A DNA stretch of 64,000 bases from Telopea speciosissima. Taxonomy: Eukaryota; Streptophyta; Magnoliopsida; Proteales; Proteaceae. The stretch is taken from assembly GCF_018873765.1 (NCBI RefSeq), contig NC_057916.1, positions 29,983,501 to 30,047,500 on the forward strand, read 5' to 3'. The position numbers were made by a program, and so were the translations under genes. Below, one piece after another: positions 35,616 through 48,255 of this stretch. Under the pieces are notes generated by a model. It saw only the letters and a program-made list of their open reading frames with translations, made no database searches and was not told where the DNA came from. How positions within the stretch are numbered: the first letter of the stretch is position 1; every line of letters starts with the position of its first letter.

Positions 35616-38600
35616 ATGTGAGTGTGCCATGGACTCACCATCTCTTCCAACTAATTGTTCATCAGCCTGAAAATAGGCCAAAGTATAGTGTTAGGTAGGG
35701 ACCACAATTACTCTTGAAATATATACATGCAACATCAATAACACAAAATGACTATTCTACTCTTTTTTTCTTTTTTTTTTTGAGACACATTTTGCTGAAA
35801 TATTGGTTGCAGGATTTTTCCCAGATGTGAGTTAGCATTTATTTGAATCTCCCATTAGTAACATTGTGCCAGAATTCGTCGAACATAACTTTCTTAAGTA
35901 TAGGTACAACCATAGAATAGGAAACTTCCAGCACCACTGATCAAATTTGATGTCTTCGGAAGTTAAAAAGAGTAGACAGGTAATAATTGGCAATTTGATC
36001 CACAAAGGTAAGATTCTCATAGACCATGAAGCATGAGTGTCAAAAACATGCTAGTTGGATCCCATCTGAGCAGCCAAATACAGTTTCAACAAAACTATGT
36101 CGAAGTGCTTGTGCAGACATTAGGCATTTACTGATGGAGTCCAATTTTACTGACCAGCACATAGTTGTGTTCAAAGACGGAAAATCAATCCACACAAATT
36201 CCTCTTTCTTGATAAAGACAATAAGAAAAAAGAGGGCATAATAACAGTAACTAAATCCTTCATTCACATTTCAGATACTCAAAAATAATTGAAAGGTTTT
36301 ACTAGACTGTTGTTTAAAAGAGTAGTGGTACAAGAAGATCACAAAGTTATATCAATGAATCTCTTGTACTTAAAAAGTTTAAACTTTATGAAGTTATGAG
36401 ATGGGTTCCTAATCGACAAACCATTAATGACCAGGAAACCAAAGTAACCAGGATCGCAGGGCATGATAATAAACCAAAAATAAGGGAATCTCTCTAGCTC
36501 ACAACAGGTCAGTCTGATGAGGATATGCCTCTGGTCGAATGTACCTAATTGGGTGGAGAGCATATCCTCACAATTTGATCAAAATCTGACGGTTAGATGT
36601 GAAGTTATGGGACTGTAACAGAATTAACAAGTTCCTAAAACCAGAATTAGAAAGTCAGGAAACAGCATATAAACGGAGATTATTGGTCTCAGTCAATAAC
36701 AGTTCCAGAAATCATAAAAGAAGTCCAGTAAAACCAGATTAGAAAGCAGAGAAATAGAAGTTACTAGATTGGGAACGGTGGCTGGAAAACAGCCACTAAG
36801 GTCTTCTAACCATGTAGCACCATGTGCAGGTCAATGGAATGGAAGTATGTGTTTCAAACAACAGAACAGGAAAATCAAATGTAGTTCAGTAGAAACAAGG
36901 TGAGAACTGAGATTAGACATAAGGAAACTAATAGTAAATAACAGCTACTGAGGTCCTCTATCCCCCTCCCTCTTCTCCCTGGACCCTGAGGTCCTCTCCC
37001 ATAGCATCCAATCCAAAACCGACCAGCTCCTCATCTCCATAGTTGTCACGGCGTCTAGGTGACCCAAAGCGTTGGAGAGGGCCCAAAATCAAGGCGACAC
37101 CAAGCGCCTGGACGCCTAGGCGTCGCCTTGACAACTATGCTCGTCTCCCCTATCCCTAAATGCGCTAAAGCTTACCCACCTTGCCTTCGCACCTCATGAT
37201 TTTCTCTAAGCCCGACCCTTCCTCCATCATGTCCTCCTTGTACCACTTTGAGAGTCTTTCTGGACTTTGCATCAACCTCCTTAAATCCCACCTTTTCCTT
37301 GCTGGGGCCTATGAATCAGCAAGAGTTTCTCTCCTTGGGATGATAGGTTTCTCTCTTGGCTGCCTCCCGGTCAAATATTTGGGGCTCCCTTGATGCCTGC
37401 TAGATTGACGGGCCATCACTGCACCCCTATGCTTGACTTGATCCGCAAAGGACTCCAACTTTGGAAGGGTTAACACCTCTCCTATGCAAGCTAATTAGAT
37501 TAGTTCCCCAACCCTACTATATCTACTGTGGTGTCTTTGGGTTACCTAAATCTACTATGAAAGCCTTGGAATCTCTAATGTGTGAATTTTCTTTGGCAAG
37601 GAGCTGAAACCTCCAGATTCCTCCATCTCTGTTAGTTGGGCTTCCACTTGCCTTCCCAAGAATGAAGGAGGCCTAGGATTGAGAAGGATAAAAGATTCTA
37701 ATTCAGCGGGTATCCTCAAGCTAATTTGGAAAACTGTGACCAAGCATGATAGTATTTGTGTCAAGTGGATCTACTCAGGCCCCTTGAAGCACGATTCTCT
37801 TTGGTCAGTCTCCCCATCCTATGATGCTTCCTAGGTTTGGCGCAAGATCCTTTCCCCTTGATCACTGTTCTTGGGGCTATCACCTCCAAAATTGTGGATG
37901 GGGATCTCTACTTCCCTCTGGCTTGACAATTGGCATCCGATGGATGTTCTCTTTTCAGTAGTGGGCACCAGGGCCATCTACTCCTCTGGCATTGCCAATT
38001 CCCCCATGGTTCCTGCCCCCCACCCTTCAACCCTTCCCCCCAGTCCTATCCGCCATACGGTCAACTCTTCCCCCCCCCCCCCTTCTGGCTGGCCTTCCCC
38101 ATCATCGGACTCAGTAACCTGGCTCCATTCCCCCAATTGCCTCTTTAGTTCCTTCTTTGCTTAGGACTTTGTCAGAGTCTAAGCCCCTCCCTGTTCCTTG
38201 GTGCAAGATTGTTTGGTTTAAAGGCCACATTCCCTGTCATAGCTTCACAATTTGGAGAGCCCTCTCTCATTGCCTTCCCACTCAGTCCTTCCTCCTCCAT
38301 AGACAGATGCATGTGTCTCCCTCTTGTGTCCTTTGCTGGAATGGCCTAGAGGACATCGACCACCTATTTTTCCCTGCCCCTTCATCTCCACCATTTGGAA
38401 AAGGGCCTTGGATAGTTGTTGGCCTCGTCTTAGAAGAATCCTTCCCTTCTCTAGGGAATGGCTTTGGGTTGATATGACCTTCTCAAGGAACTCTATATGC
38501 GATACAACAAGGAAACTTGCTTTCAATGCCACCGTCTCTCATATCTGGATGAGCGAAATCTTCAAAGATGGACCTCCAACTCTCGTTCCTTTGATAAGAT

Positions 38601-41600
38601 TTGGAATGCCATCTATTTTGATGTTAGCTCTAAGTTCATTTGTTACCTCATTGTAATGTTTTAGATTCCCCAAGGAACAAGCATATTGTTGTATCGTGGG
38701 ATTTACCTGAGACCTTGATTCAGCCTCCTACCCTTTTACTAGGGTAAGATGCTATGTATTGTCTCTTTCTCTTCCTCCTGTATATTCTCCACCCCCCCCC
38801 CTTTGGGGCTTTTGGTAATAAAATTTTTATTCACCCAAAAAAACAGTAGATCAGCTTACCTGTGTAAGAAGAAAGGAAAAAGGGATATGTTTGTCTCCCC
38901 ACCAATGAGGAGATGGCCCCTCAACAATCTACACCTTGGAATCTCACCAAGCCTTGCTGTCTTCAACAGCATGGGTGTCTCACACTCACACACATGCACA
39001 AAGCACTCATTCAATAGCTGTCAAATCATGAGAGGTTAGAGAGTGCCTCCACCTTTATTTATTAACTGTTTTGGTACAAAAATAGAAACTCTCCCTTGGC
39101 TAATGGAGAGATTAAAACAGCAACTAAATAAAGCTTACAAGGAAATAGAAACTGCAAAATATAGAAAACTAATATTCTTGATGGCTAAGAAACAAAAAAT
39201 AGAAACTAACTACTTAATCCCTCATAGGACTTAAATCCCTAATATTTGGGCTTATAGAATTGGCCCATTACAAAAACAAACCCAAGAATATAAAGCCCAT
39301 GCCCATACAACCCATTGGACTCTCAAAATTACACATATTAGTCCATTCTTGGTTCAGTTTTTGATGGCCTGGTTTGCTGCTGCCCTTCTTGTTCTCTTGA
39401 ACTACATCATTGTGCATCTCCTTCAATGGCTTTTGGCAGTCCCACATTGGAAGTTACTCTGCTTTCACGTAAGAAAGCTTTGAGGTTCCTCTTGCCCCAC
39501 CCCCACCTGCCCAGTCCTTGGTCCTTGAGGAACATGCTAACGATGATTTGCATGGTTACTCCATGGGGAATATGTGAGACACACACCAAATGTTCAAACT
39601 TTCCTTAATTGTGAATATTTATTGTTTTTCGGCACAAAGTCCAACCATTGGACAAATAGGTATGGTCTAAATTGGCCACTCGTCAAATTTCATAGCCAAG
39701 AAGTATATACCCCACCCCCTCCCCTCAAAATGTATCAGCATATTTAAGATATTGACCCTATTTCACTGCATGGTCAACTCTATTATGAATGAAATTTGAC
39801 ATGTGAGTCCAACCTGCCCACGCACCTGATCTGCAACGTGGCATATATTAAATCCACACAAGAAGGCTTTGTTTTCACCAAATATGACTTTACTCTCCAA
39901 AATTCTCAGGTACTGCAAGGCATTTTGGGGGTGGGAGGTAAAACTTTAATGTGACTTACTTTCCCAAGCTCTAAGCTCTTACTTATTTATCATTTCATGC
40001 AAATGCAAATTTACCCTTTCTCTTGCTCTAGACCATTGGCTTTCTGTGGGTGATTAAGAATGCTTCCCTAAACACTTGATTTTACTGTTGTTTATCTTTA
40101 ACCATTGGTACTTCTATTCTGGTTTTGGACCATTTCAGACTCCTATAATAGGTTAATTATTACTGCCTTATGTCTAGATGAGAGGGCCTTCTCCTTGTCT
40201 CCGAAACAATGAACACTAATCTGAAAATCATCAGCGAGCAGAATTCTGTTCCCTTCACCTAATTTGCTTCTTAAAGGGTACATTAACAGAGTTTTCCATT
40301 ATCTGGCCCCATAAATAACAAAAGCTATGAAAATCTGACCTCAGACTCCGCAATTTCTATACTAAGCATGCTTGCCAATAAGATGAGGCAAAGCATGAAA
40401 GTTCAAATGAGTCATTAAGCCATTAAGATAAGGCAAGGCATAAAAATTCAAGGAGACATTAAGCTAGTTTTATGCTACTATTCTTTAGATTCCATTTTAT
40501 CATACAGAAACGAAATTAACTCCTACAAGAAAGCTGAAGTAAGAGTGGGAAAAAGATGAGAAGTCCAATTGCAACTAGATATGTCAAATGCAGGATACAT
40601 ACTGCTGGTGAGGTAACTGAAGACAATGAGAAAAGCCTATCTTCAGGCTGGAACTTCCTAGACCGCTTCAGGCTGCATGCAATTTCACAAAATTTATACA
40701 AATTATAACAATATCCCACAACAATCAATATAATCATCAACCTTAGAGAAGTCCAGTATCAAGAGAATCCCAAAAAGCATATTTCAAGGAAAAAGAACTC
40801 CATTGTCAAGTAAAAGTATGTTAGCCATAGTCCTAAAACAGAACCAGACTGGTTCGGCTAGAAGTGGACACATTTTCAGTTCAGTCTGACCAGCTGAGGA
40901 CTAGAAACTGAGTCGTCTGGTTTTAGTTTTCTTGAACCTCAAAAACTACCAGTTCTGATTTGAGAAAACCCAAAGGTTTTTTTTTTTTAAATGAGAGACC
41001 AAATTTTTAGGGGGGGGGGGGAAGGTTATGACATTAGAAACAAACCTTATTTTCCAACTGTACCCCCCAGTGCTTATTTAAGATCTCCTAGGTTTAATTG
41101 TGGTAAAATGCTACTCAAGTTTGAAATGCAATCAAAAGAGAAAATCTCTAAGAAAACACTGGCGCCGAATTGGATTTTTCTTTTTGTCAAAAACTGCCAA
41201 CTTCTCTCCTACCAACCTGAGATGGATTTTTTTTAATAGAGCCCCCTCCCCCACCCCCTAATAAAAAGGTGAAGGCAGGATTTGATCCCATAATAGTCAA
41301 GGTGTCTCCTAGGCATCCAGGTGCCTTGTTGGTGTCGCCTTGGGTCATCTAGACGCCCTGACTAGTATGATGGCCACAATTTGACACTGTCCTTACCAGT
41401 GGTGCTAGACGGGCATATTGGGGGGAAAAAAGGAAAAGAAAAAACTCGCATATGTTATTGGGCTCAAACTTTCAGACTTTCATATCCAAACATAGAGGAA
41501 AATGTCTCTCCTAAAAATATGATGTGCGCCAACTGAAAATTGGAATTGAATTTGAGGGGGGAAAATGACATTTTTTAGATCCAAATATTAGAAAATTCAA

Positions 41601-44600
41601 AAACAAGCCAATCTATCCTTTAATAGGGATTCCACACCAAACATGCTCTCCTTGAACAACTACCGCTCTTCTTTCTGTCTTCACATTTCTCTTCAACTTA
41701 TCCATCCAATGATTTCCCTGCTTCTTTCTCCCCTCACACTCTCTCTTCAGTTTTTCCGTGTACATGAAGAAGGCTTAAGCCCCACCATATTTTACCAGCT
41801 TACTAACTTCAATAACAAATTGCATAGTTGTCAAGGCGACGCCTAGGCGTCCAGGCGCCTGTTTTGGTCCTTGCACAATAAGTTCCTCTCCATACGCATA
41901 AGGGTTTGACTATTTATGGGTTTTTTTTTTCCTTATGATGCTAGTTATTCTCCTCCTCTGGTAAGTCAAAAATATCATTGTAAATACTTTTTTGGCGGAC
42001 TGATCATATCCTTTTGGTGTGATAGATCAGATTTCCTTTGTTCTTGCCAAACCCTAAGTTTTTGGGAGATTTTTGAAGAACCCTATCTCTTGTATGTTGA
42101 TCTCTGTGTTTTTTAGAGGACTTTTTCTTTCCATATTGGACTGTCTATGGTCAAAATTTCAGATCAAACATACAAACCTAGTTTTATGCTTTCCAAGAAC
42201 CCTCATGAATAATGGTTGAAACCTTTGCTAACCGATTAGAACCAACACCATACCTTATACGATCCCCAAATTTTGAAATCAGGACTCCAAAAGGGTGCCA
42301 ATTGTCTAGCCAAAGATAAGTATCACAACAATCATCAATGCCTGACCGAATGACATCACAAACAAGATATCTATATTTAAGGATTTTCCTCCAAACCCAA
42401 GAAGCATCACTAGGACAGGAGGCAGTCCAAATGGAATCAGATTTAAGATACCTGGAATAGACCCAATCAGTCCATATACTTTCTTTCTAGATGCAATTTT
42501 CCAGATATACAACCATGTCTTTATTTTTCTGTCCTTCAGTGTAAAGGACATTTAAGTTATGTGGACCTGTCCACTTAAGTCATGTGGACCTGTCCTTTAT
42601 TGTAATTCTCTTTTCTCACATTAATATGTATCTCCCCCCACCCACGGTTCGAGAATTCTGCTATTCTCTCAAACCGTGGGCAGTTCTCTCCATTCTCTCT
42701 TCTCTTCGATCTTCCTTAATGTCGAGGTACTGATATCAAGTTCTAGTGCTTTCACAAGTATCATGACCAATGTCCATAGCAAATATTATCCAAAGAAATT
42801 GGACTACAAAATCCCAAATTTATGTTATTAGGATTGCTTGTTGGTTTTATTCAAGTTGGCATGAGTTATTGTTCTCCAATTTATTCTGTTCATAATAAGA
42901 CAAGGGACCAACATTTTTCCTTTTACTTCCAGATAAAGACAGCATGGGAAACCCAGATGAGTGAGCTGCTCATATTGGTAAGGCTGAATCAGGGATCACG
43001 TCAAGTTCAGGTTTCATTCAGTAGAAATGCGGTGGGTTCAGATTGCATCGAAACATATATTTCTACCCCTATATCAATTTTTCTTATTTTCTCCATTGAG
43101 TTTATGCTTCATGTAACTAACATCCAGAGACCATAAGGGCACACTGATCCAAGGGATAGACGACAAATACATGATTCACTCTGCATGAATAATTTGACAT
43201 TTGCATACTTCATTAAAAGTGACGAGAAAAAGAAAATTATACTCACTCCATAGGTTTCTGTTTCTTTGAACATAGAATAAGTTTCTCATATTAAAGCCTA
43301 GACGGTGGGCCTTGGTGCAATGGTAAAGGTTGCTCCATTGTGACTAAGTGGTTACGGGTTCTAGTCTGGAACTAGCCTCTCTATGAAAACAGGGGTAAGG
43401 CTGCATACATTCTGACCCTCCCCAGACCTCGCAGTGGCAGGAGCCTTGTGCACTGGGTACACCCTTTTTTAGTCTTACTCTTAATGTCCCTCCTATGAAA
43501 GCTACAAAGAGAGGTGAGAAAATCAAAGGATCAATTTTCTACTGGGCCAACTACAGACCAGTCCGAATGACTACTAAAAATTCCAAGAGTTTGTTTTCAG
43601 TCTCCATCATTAATTTAGTTTCCACTCCAAAGGAAGGCGAAGAAGAAAGTCCTTCCACCCCAACAAGAAAAGCTGTACAACACACCTTTCCTTTTATATA
43701 AATTTTTTAAATCAGTCTGTAAATCCATATGTAGAATACTGAATACTACATGTTGTAAGCATGACCCAGAAGCTTGATTGAGTACTTGAGAAACAAAATC
43801 AGTCAACATCTCTAAATACAGAACATGTTGTAGAAACCAAAAAAGGCGAACACTTGAAACTCAAATAAATTATAGATTAGAGACTCCATTGGGCTCCGCA
43901 AATTTTAGTTCCACAAAATACTCAAGTAATGAATAGTAATTTAGAAATGGGAAAAAGGATTCTGTCCAGGAGTATAGCTCCTGCGCCCAGACACATGATG
44001 GGGCGAAATGACTGCTCCACCCCCCATGAAAGGCAGAAATCCTGCCCCTGTTGATGCTTCCATGCACACTCCCATTGGTCCTTGTGTTGGCACAGGGGTC
44101 ATGCTCCCAGATAGAGAACTCTTCCTAGTGGGGGGGTAGGTAGGTAGGAAAACTCTAAAAGCCTCCCAGATAGGATCCCAAGACAAACCCCACTTAGATA
44201 GCAAACCCCAAAATTGACCGAATTCTCAAACCTCTCATAGTAACACCAAACTCTACAAAATAATAGTTAATAGGAAGGATAAGAACCCTTCAAAAGATGG
44301 GAATGATCCAATGAGCAATTTGGGAGATATTTGGGTAACAACAATCTCACGAGCGGAGATCTTAGGAACAGTAAAACTCAAATTAAATTCAATCCACCCA
44401 ATGGATTGGTCTGCAATTCGGAAGACCTCAAGTTCAATAGTTTAAATAAAAGCCCTCTGGATTAAAAGTAATTTTAAAAACCCAAATTCTGAGATAGAGA
44501 AGACTGAGAAAAGAGAGAACTTTAGGTAACTCACAAACCAACAGCCTGAACCCTACCAAACCAGGGTCAAGTGGAGGTATGGGGGTGGCCTTTAATGCCC

Positions 44601-47600
44601 TAAAGTTTCAGTTGAAATTGACCTAAGGTTGAAGATTTATGGGACACAAGATGGTGGCTGAAATTGAACTAAAAACAGAGCATACGATGGAAATAGAAAC
44701 TGAAATTAAACTCAGAATACTAATTACTTGTTATTGGGGATTGTTTGGGTAGTTGAAGGACAATGTTCCTTGCTGAAATCAGGTACCAGATCTTCCCAAT
44801 AAGTACTGATGTCAAACAGAAACCCAAAACAGCAGGTAGTTGGCTGTAGAACAGAGAAAGAAGAAGAAGAAACCTATCTCAGGTTTAGGGAATCCCACCC
44901 ACTCTGTCTCTCACAGATTCGTATAGCCAAAGGCAACTCAGAACTTCAATTAATCAATTGTATTAATGGCTTTGAGCCTTACATAGATTATATAGACTGA
45001 AAATAAGCTCCTACTCAAACTAGAATAACTTAAAACATACTCCTACTATGAATGGGAGTGCTACTAAGCTATTACAGTGTTGCTGAAATAAAAGACAACT
45101 AAAAAGTAAGTATTCCTACTTGAACTAGGAATGTAGGAATGGAAATAAACTAACAATACTACCACTAAGCCTAATCTATAGCTGGACGATACATTGTAGT
45201 CTTCAATTAACCTGATCTAATCCAGCTGGCACGGGCCCCACTGGATTCTGTAGCTGGACGTTAAATTGTTGTAGTCATCAATTAATCTGATTTCATCCAA
45301 TTGGCATGCCCCCCACTCGATTCTGGAAATAAACTTCACTCTCAATGTACTCAATATGGGTTTGAATAAACCCTATATGGGTCAGATACCACCTTAGTGC
45401 CCAATCGAATGATCATATCTACATCAATCCCCCCCCCCACTTAAAAAAAAAACTCGTCCACGAGTTTTGATAAGTTGGGGAATAATCTTCACGTGGTGCA
45501 CATCCGACTTTAAACCCTAGCAAAATTCTGGCAGTTCCTTAAAGATACGAACGTAATCGTATAGGCAAGGAGTCCATTCTTGAAAGTACTTTGGGGGAAT
45601 CATAAAATCCACGTGCTCAACCTTAACATCTTCGGACGTGTCCATGGTCATCCATGAATGCATCGTCAACCATTTCAGCTTCAAATTCGAACTCTTGAAG
45701 TTCACCCTTGTCATCACTTCCCCTTTAAACATTTAGATGCTTTCCTTTCTTGGCTAAAGGATAGTAGGAAGCAACTGAACATATCCATCTTGTAGATGCT
45801 TCAAGTTCCAATCACACATTAAGAATAGAGTAACAGCTCAGGTTGGGATGCGGTGAATCACACCAGTAACTAAAATACTGGGCAAGGATCATAAATTTAA
45901 TAGCTTTGTATTGGGGATGAACTTTAGGATTGCAAAGTTGTGCAGATTGAAATTGTTGAAACTTATCATTAGAAGGGAAAAAGAAAAGATGAACCATAAC
46001 TTCATAATTGAAATGTATGAAGATTCTTATTATTATTGTTTTTTCATAAATGCCTCGTACATTGTTCTATTAAAGTTATAGGAACATATACATGAACCCA
46101 GTACTCTTGTGCCTTTGAGTTGAGTCAAAATCTTGAATTGATGAGTAATGGTTCTTATTACCTATGTACCATACAAGCATACAACATGACACCCTAAGTG
46201 CAGAAGGCCGGCTTTCCTTCACAATTCTGTCAGCTTCTTCAAATTCTCTGAAGAGATCTTACAAGAAAGTAACCAATCAAGTACTTCCCATGAAGAATAG
46301 AGATACATGTTGCAGGCTACAGTTTTCCTGACTTGTGTCTCAGCGCCAACAGATTGAGTAGATTACCAGAAGGCACAGGTGAAAAATAAATATTATGAAT
46401 CAGAAGCCACTGCAAAATTCCAACCAACTTACGCAGAGAATCCCTTAATAGTAAAGAGTTTAGATGGCTGCAAATTTGGGTCAGAAAAGTGGTCGAAAAT
46501 ACTATTACCATTCAAATATTCTGACAGTAAGCTATTACTGTGGGTTCTACATCCAAATATGATGAGTTTAGATCAAAACTTAACAGAAAATTGACAACAC
46601 AGGAACAATGGCTGTATTTGAGGAGGTAAACCACCACTCACACACTTTAAAAACAAAATCTCGTTGTGGAAGGTCAAATCACATACTTGGTTGTGCTCTT
46701 GGAAGATGATAGGAACCATTCGAAACCTTTCAATACATTCCCACACTGATTTGAATCTTGTAAGTAGCTTGTCTCTAATTCATAGACCTGGAAAGACGCC
46801 AGAGGTTATGGCTTCATATTCAATTAAAAAAATAAAATAATGAATATTTCCTGGATGCTGCTAATCATTTATGGAAGGTCTTAAAGATTAAACTCCAGTA
46901 CACTGATATCAAACTATTCACAGAATGTGACAGTTGGATGGTCATGCAGAACAGGAAATATACCAAAATAATGAAGAATGTGGTTGCTCTGGTTAATTCC
47001 ATTTTATATGATCAAAAACCATCCGCTTCAAAAAAAAAAAAAAAAAAAACTATTGTTGTTTTTTTTTTGGGGGGAGGGGGGTGGGGGTGAGGAAGAAAAG
47101 CAATTAATAACTGTATCCACCCACATAATCAGTAGGCACTCTTATTATTTTTTTAGAACTAAATTGGGCAACACCAAAAAAATTCTGAAGTGATCAAAGT
47201 ACGAAACTCAATTTGATGAAAATATAGTTCACACAGACCTACATTATTAAACTACTCTAGTAGCCAAACCGCGGAGGATTGAGCATCATTCAAGTTAACA
47301 GTAACCTGTCCTCTCTAAAGTTCAAAGGATCTCCATCAAACAGCCAAAACCTCATTCGAAAACTCAATAATCTCAAAGGACCAATCCCCATAACTTAAAA
47401 AAAAAAAGAAGAGAAGGGAGAAAAGTAATACAACGGAAACTGTATAATTCATTTCGTTTTACAGATAGATCACCAATTTTTTTGTCTGAATTGAATTATT
47501 CAGCAAATTTTGACCTATTGTGACATAATCCACTTCAGGGGAAAAGAAACGAAAGGAGGAAGGCAAAGTACCTGCTTTTCTATGTTTCGAAGCTCTAGGT

Positions 47601-47804
47601 GAAGCTTTTCTCTCTTGCTCATTAAAGATGCAAGCATGGCCGAAGGGTTCGACGAAGCTCGTTGCCCTGAAGAAACAACATATAATAAATAAGAAAAAAA
47701 AATTTAAAAATCGATTGAGAAGTAAAACCATTTTCTTCCTGGCCTGGGAAATAGAACGTAAACAAACAGAATTGGAATTCTCAACGGCTACCATCTGATT
47801 CCAT
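34670..47804 (-). CDS. EAF6: EAF6-like subunit of histone acetyltransferase complexes
   Basis: Seven coding exons on the minus strand: 47792-47804, 47572-47666, 46687-46787, 40603-40672, 35639-35666, 35055-35115, 34670-34778. All introns are GT-AG and phases join without a break, giving 158 residues. N-terminal part SNPSAMLASLMSKREKLHLE continues into a heptad-like helix (ELRNIEKQVYELETSYL), the EAF6/MEAF6 core. Then LKRSRKFQPEDRLFSLSSVT, a glycine-rich FGPRRSKGGGTPANG, and a basic then acidic tail (KKGRTAPRDGKRFRP, EHDLDEEDDPDLSLM). EAF6 is a small scaffold subunit of NuA4-type acetyltransferase complexes in yeast and animals, and plants have one conserved homologue; nuclear chromatin function is inferred. 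Exons total 477 bp in 13.1 kb. Introns 3 (6014 bp) and 4 (4936 bp) hold LINE, Gypsy and MITE insertions. The stop is TAA. The gene is convergent with the GT8 gene and divergent from ADF6. Confidence 0.9.
35558..35607 (+). repeat. TA microsatellite in intron 4 of EAF6
   Basis: About 24 TA units starting roughly 30 bp downstream (in transcript direction) of the 28-bp exon 5 donor. Confidence 0.9.
37039..37139. mobile_element. GTTGTCA-type MITE inside the LINE
   Basis: 101 bp with ends ATAGTTGTCACGGCG and the mirror CGCCTTGACAACTAT. Target duplication CTCATCTCC (37030-37038) and CTCGTCTCC (37140-37148), 8 of 9. Related sequence recurs at 41289-41365 and 41824-41862. Confidence 0.75.
38060..38080 (+). 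repeat. poly(C) run
   Basis: C-rich homopolymer inside the LINE; the length may be unreliable. Confidence 0.6.
38870..39430 (-). repeat. possible LTR remnant in intron 4 of EAF6
   Basis: Minus strand has a TATA-like AATAAATAAAGGTGG and a transcript-like leader. It starts just after the LINE tail. No partner LTR or primer site. Confidence 0.2.
41289..41365. repeat. GTTGTCA-type MITE, degenerate copy
   Basis: Inverted arms AGTCAAGGTGTCTCCTAGGC and GTCATCTAGACGCCCTGACT. In intron 3 of EAF6. Confidence 0.5.
41824..41862. repeat. GTTGTCA-type MITE, half copy
   Basis: CATAGTTGTCAAGGCGACGC and about 20 bases more match one arm of the element at 37039-37139; the other arm is absent. Confidence 0.55.
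42552..42597 (+). repeat. two-unit 23-bp tandem repeat
   Basis: TTAAGTTATGTGGACCTGTC is followed by TTAAGTCATGTGGACCTGTC. A hairpin (CCCACGGTTCGAGAATTC paired with CTCAAACCGTGGG) lies 50 bp on, at 42640-42680. Together with GATATCAAG near 42733 this could be an LTR end; that is not proven. Confidence 0.5.
43305..43470 (+). repeat. Au SINE, essentially full length, in intron 3 of EAF6
   Basis: GGCCTTGGTGCAATGGTAAA (box A), GTGGTTACGGGTTCTAGTC (box B), then CCCCAGACCTCGCAGTGGCA and CTTGTGCACTGGGTACACCC with a T-run. It is the best-preserved of the five copies. Confidence 0.9.
43948..44130. mobile_element. Mutator-type MITE, family C, copy 2
   Basis: GGGAAAAAGGATTCTGTCCA at the left mirrors CAGATAGAGAACTCTTCCTA at the right. 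Interior GGGCGAAATGACTGC and CCCTGTTGATGCTTCCA match the family C copy at 30199-30369. The target duplication is unclear. Confidence 0.6.
44807..45426 (-). repeat. LTR of a Gypsy-like element in intron 3 of EAF6
   Basis: On the minus strand it runs from TGATGTAGATATGATC to TTTGACATCA, so the ends form a perfect 6-bp TGATGT/ACATCA inverted repeat. It has a TATA box (TCTATATAATC) and an AATACAATT transcript end. A G-run polypurine tract and coding tail adjoin it on the 3'-LTR side. About 620 bp. Confidence 0.65.
45427..45735 (-). mobile_element. polypurine tract and C-terminal coding tail of a Gypsy-like element
   Basis: A minus-strand frame ends IIPQLIKTRGRVFF followed by GTGGGGGGGGGGATT, as seen at the end of Gypsy polyproteins where an arginine/valine-rich tail meets the 3' LTR. 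The upstream part (VKVEHVDFMIPPKYFQEWTP) is not a recognised domain. The rest of the element is missing, so it is truncated. Confidence 0.45.
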
Positions 47805-48059
47805 CTACGCGCAAAATTTCGAAACTTGAGACTAAAAACTATGGTTCCCTCCCCATGGAATTTGAATCTTTATTTGGTCTCCCTCTTTCAAGTTTCGACA
47901 ATTCCAATCGCTAGGGCTCCCGACTCCCGCCTTTTTAACTAATCCCACACCGTAAAAGACCTCCAACGGTGAATATGGGATCTAGGTAACGGTATTGGTG
48001 CCGTTATCACCGTTATTCCGAAACTTAAACGGATTCGGCTCCTCTGCAGCTCAGGGTGC
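47805..48059 (-). promoter_or_regulatory. probable 5' UTR and promoter of EAF6
   Basis: Directly upstream of the ATG at 47804. Contains CTCCAACGG and GGTAACGGTATTGG motifs, but no clear TATA box, as is common for housekeeping chromatin genes. Confidence 0.4.
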
Positions 48060-48255
48060 GCTGGAAGATGTCCAGCGTACCCACACAGCTCGACATGTGG
48101 CTGAGGTGCTCTTCCGAAGGTTCGGATGGATGCGCATCACTGAGCTGGATGCACATGCATCAGTGTAGAGAAGGATTTCCAGCTCAATAGAGGCGTGCAT
48201 CCATCCGAGTCCTCCAAAGAGTACCTCGGTCACATGTTGAGCTGTGGAGGTGCGT
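48060..48255. mobile_element. MITE with about 70-bp inverted repeats
   Basis: Left arm CAGCTCGACATGTGGCTGAG, then GGTTCGGATGGATGCGC; the right arm mirrors it (GCATCCATCCGAGTCC, GGTCACATGTTGAGCTG). The spacer is about 45 bp. It sits about 260 bp upstream of the EAF6 start codon. Outer ends are not fixed. Confidence 0.7.

Larger units (their letters stand above)
36957..38843 (+). mobile_element. L1-type LINE, 5'-truncated, in intron 4 of EAF6
   Basis: Frames in order: SLFSLDPEVLSHSIQSKTDQ, then (after a MITE) IPKCAKA, MIFSKPDPSSIMSSLYHFES, CLPVKYLGLP, and the zinc-binding reverse-transcriptase tail (VPWCKIVWFKGHIPCHSFTI, CVLCWNGLEDIDHLFF). The catalytic FADD site is lost in a small deletion around 37170-37185. 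It ends in TTTGGTAATAAAATTTTTAT, then TCACCC and an A-run. It lies antisense to EAF6 transcription. Confidence 0.85.

Noticed and set aside
38041-38090. Long C-run as a possible functional motif
   Set aside because: Homopolymer inside a dead LINE; more likely slippage or sequencing uncertainty.
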